Source: Elusimicrobiales bacterium (GTDB lineage Bacteria; Elusimicrobiota; Elusimicrobia; Elusimicrobiales; UBA9959). Taken from it: a stretch of DNA of 5,767 bases. Below, piece by piece: positions 5,700 to 5,767 of the stretch. Made by a program: the position numbers and the translations under genes. The stretch lies in assembly GCA_026416895.1 (NCBI GenBank), contig JAOAEH010000066.1:1-5767 (forward strand), written 5' to 3'. Each line of letters opens with the position of its first letter. The stretch's first letter is position 1. Under the pieces are notes generated by a model. It saw nothing but the letters and a program-made list of their open reading frames with translations, ran no database searches and was not told where the DNA came from.

Positions 5700-5767
5700 T
5701 TAATATCATTATATTTTTTTCCTTATTGCTAAAAGCTTATGAAGTTGAAGCTTTTCTTGAAAAAAAT
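5696..5767 (+). CDS. Start of an unidentified gene, cut by the window end
   Basis: An ATG at 5696 overlaps the TGA of the CheX-like gene (ATGA), the same 4-bp arrangement as the preceding junction. It opens a frame that stays open for 24 codons to the last base. The visible protein starts with a very hydrophobic stretch (residues 2-12, INIIIFFSLLL), then Lys13 and a helix-like acidic segment (YEVEAFLEKN). It could be a membrane anchor or weak signal peptide, but there is no positive charge before the hydrophobic part. No Shine-Dalgarno sequence is seen, so the call rests on the overlap and the open frame. A competing ATG at 5739 in another frame also lacks a ribosome site. Family unknown. Confidence 0.45.
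   Translation, partial: MINIIIFFSLLLKAYEVEAFLEKN
5731..5755. repeat. Short perfect inverted repeat near the right edge
   Basis: AAAAGCTT (5731-5738) and AAGCTTTT (5748-5755) are perfect reverse complements around a 9-nt loop. The stem has only two G-C pairs, and the T tract is part of the stem and not a tail after it. It is therefore a poor intrinsic terminator, and could simply be sequence inside the beginning of the next gene. Confidence 0.4.

Overview
The window is AT-rich (about 30% G+C by eye), gene-dense bacterial DNA. TGA is used as a true stop (at the CheY-like and CheX-like genes). Arg codons are dominated by AGA, and several genes have Shine-Dalgarno sequences of the AAGGAG/AGGAGG type. 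The S-adenosylhomocysteine hydrolase is the short form lacking the usual K-Y-R-Y tail, as seen in archaea, Thermotogota and several deep or candidate bacterial phyla. With the low G+C this suggests a poorly sampled, possibly anaerobic bacterial lineage. The phylum cannot be fixed from the window, and Elusimicrobiota-like or Thermotogota-like are only guesses.

Layout. At the left edge is the C-terminal half of a GGDEF-domain (diguanylate cyclase family) protein on the + strand. One base after its stop lies the stop of a convergent minus-strand gene for a small tandem ACT-domain protein. A 70-bp divergent intergenic region (785-854) follows, with a good sigma70-type promoter reading rightward. 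From there a tightly packed + strand operon runs off the right edge: phosphohexomutase, metK (SAM synthetase), ahcY (SAH hydrolase), a stand-alone CheY-like receiver, a CheC/CheX-family phosphatase, and the first 24 codons of an unidentified gene. Gaps within the operon are 10, 28 and 20 bp, then two ATGA overlaps of 4 bp. No stretch of more than 70 bp is without a gene, and I see no RNA gene, riboswitch, mobile element, CRISPR array or strong intrinsic terminator.

How the genes fit. MetK makes SAM and AhcY removes the SAH left by methyl transfer, so these two form most of an activated methyl cycle. The mutase handles hexose phosphates for glycogen or envelope sugars and is probably a co-transcribed housekeeping gene. 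The CheY-like protein and the CheX-like protein form a translationally coupled receiver/phosphatase pair with no CheA, CheR or receptor in view. The GGDEF fragment is another signalling protein, but it belongs to a different transcription unit.

Nothing here is clearly a new system. The most notable points are the orphan CheY-CheX pair joined to a methyl-cycle operon, a cysteine-rich C-terminal tail on MetK, and an inverted repeat spanning the divergent promoter.
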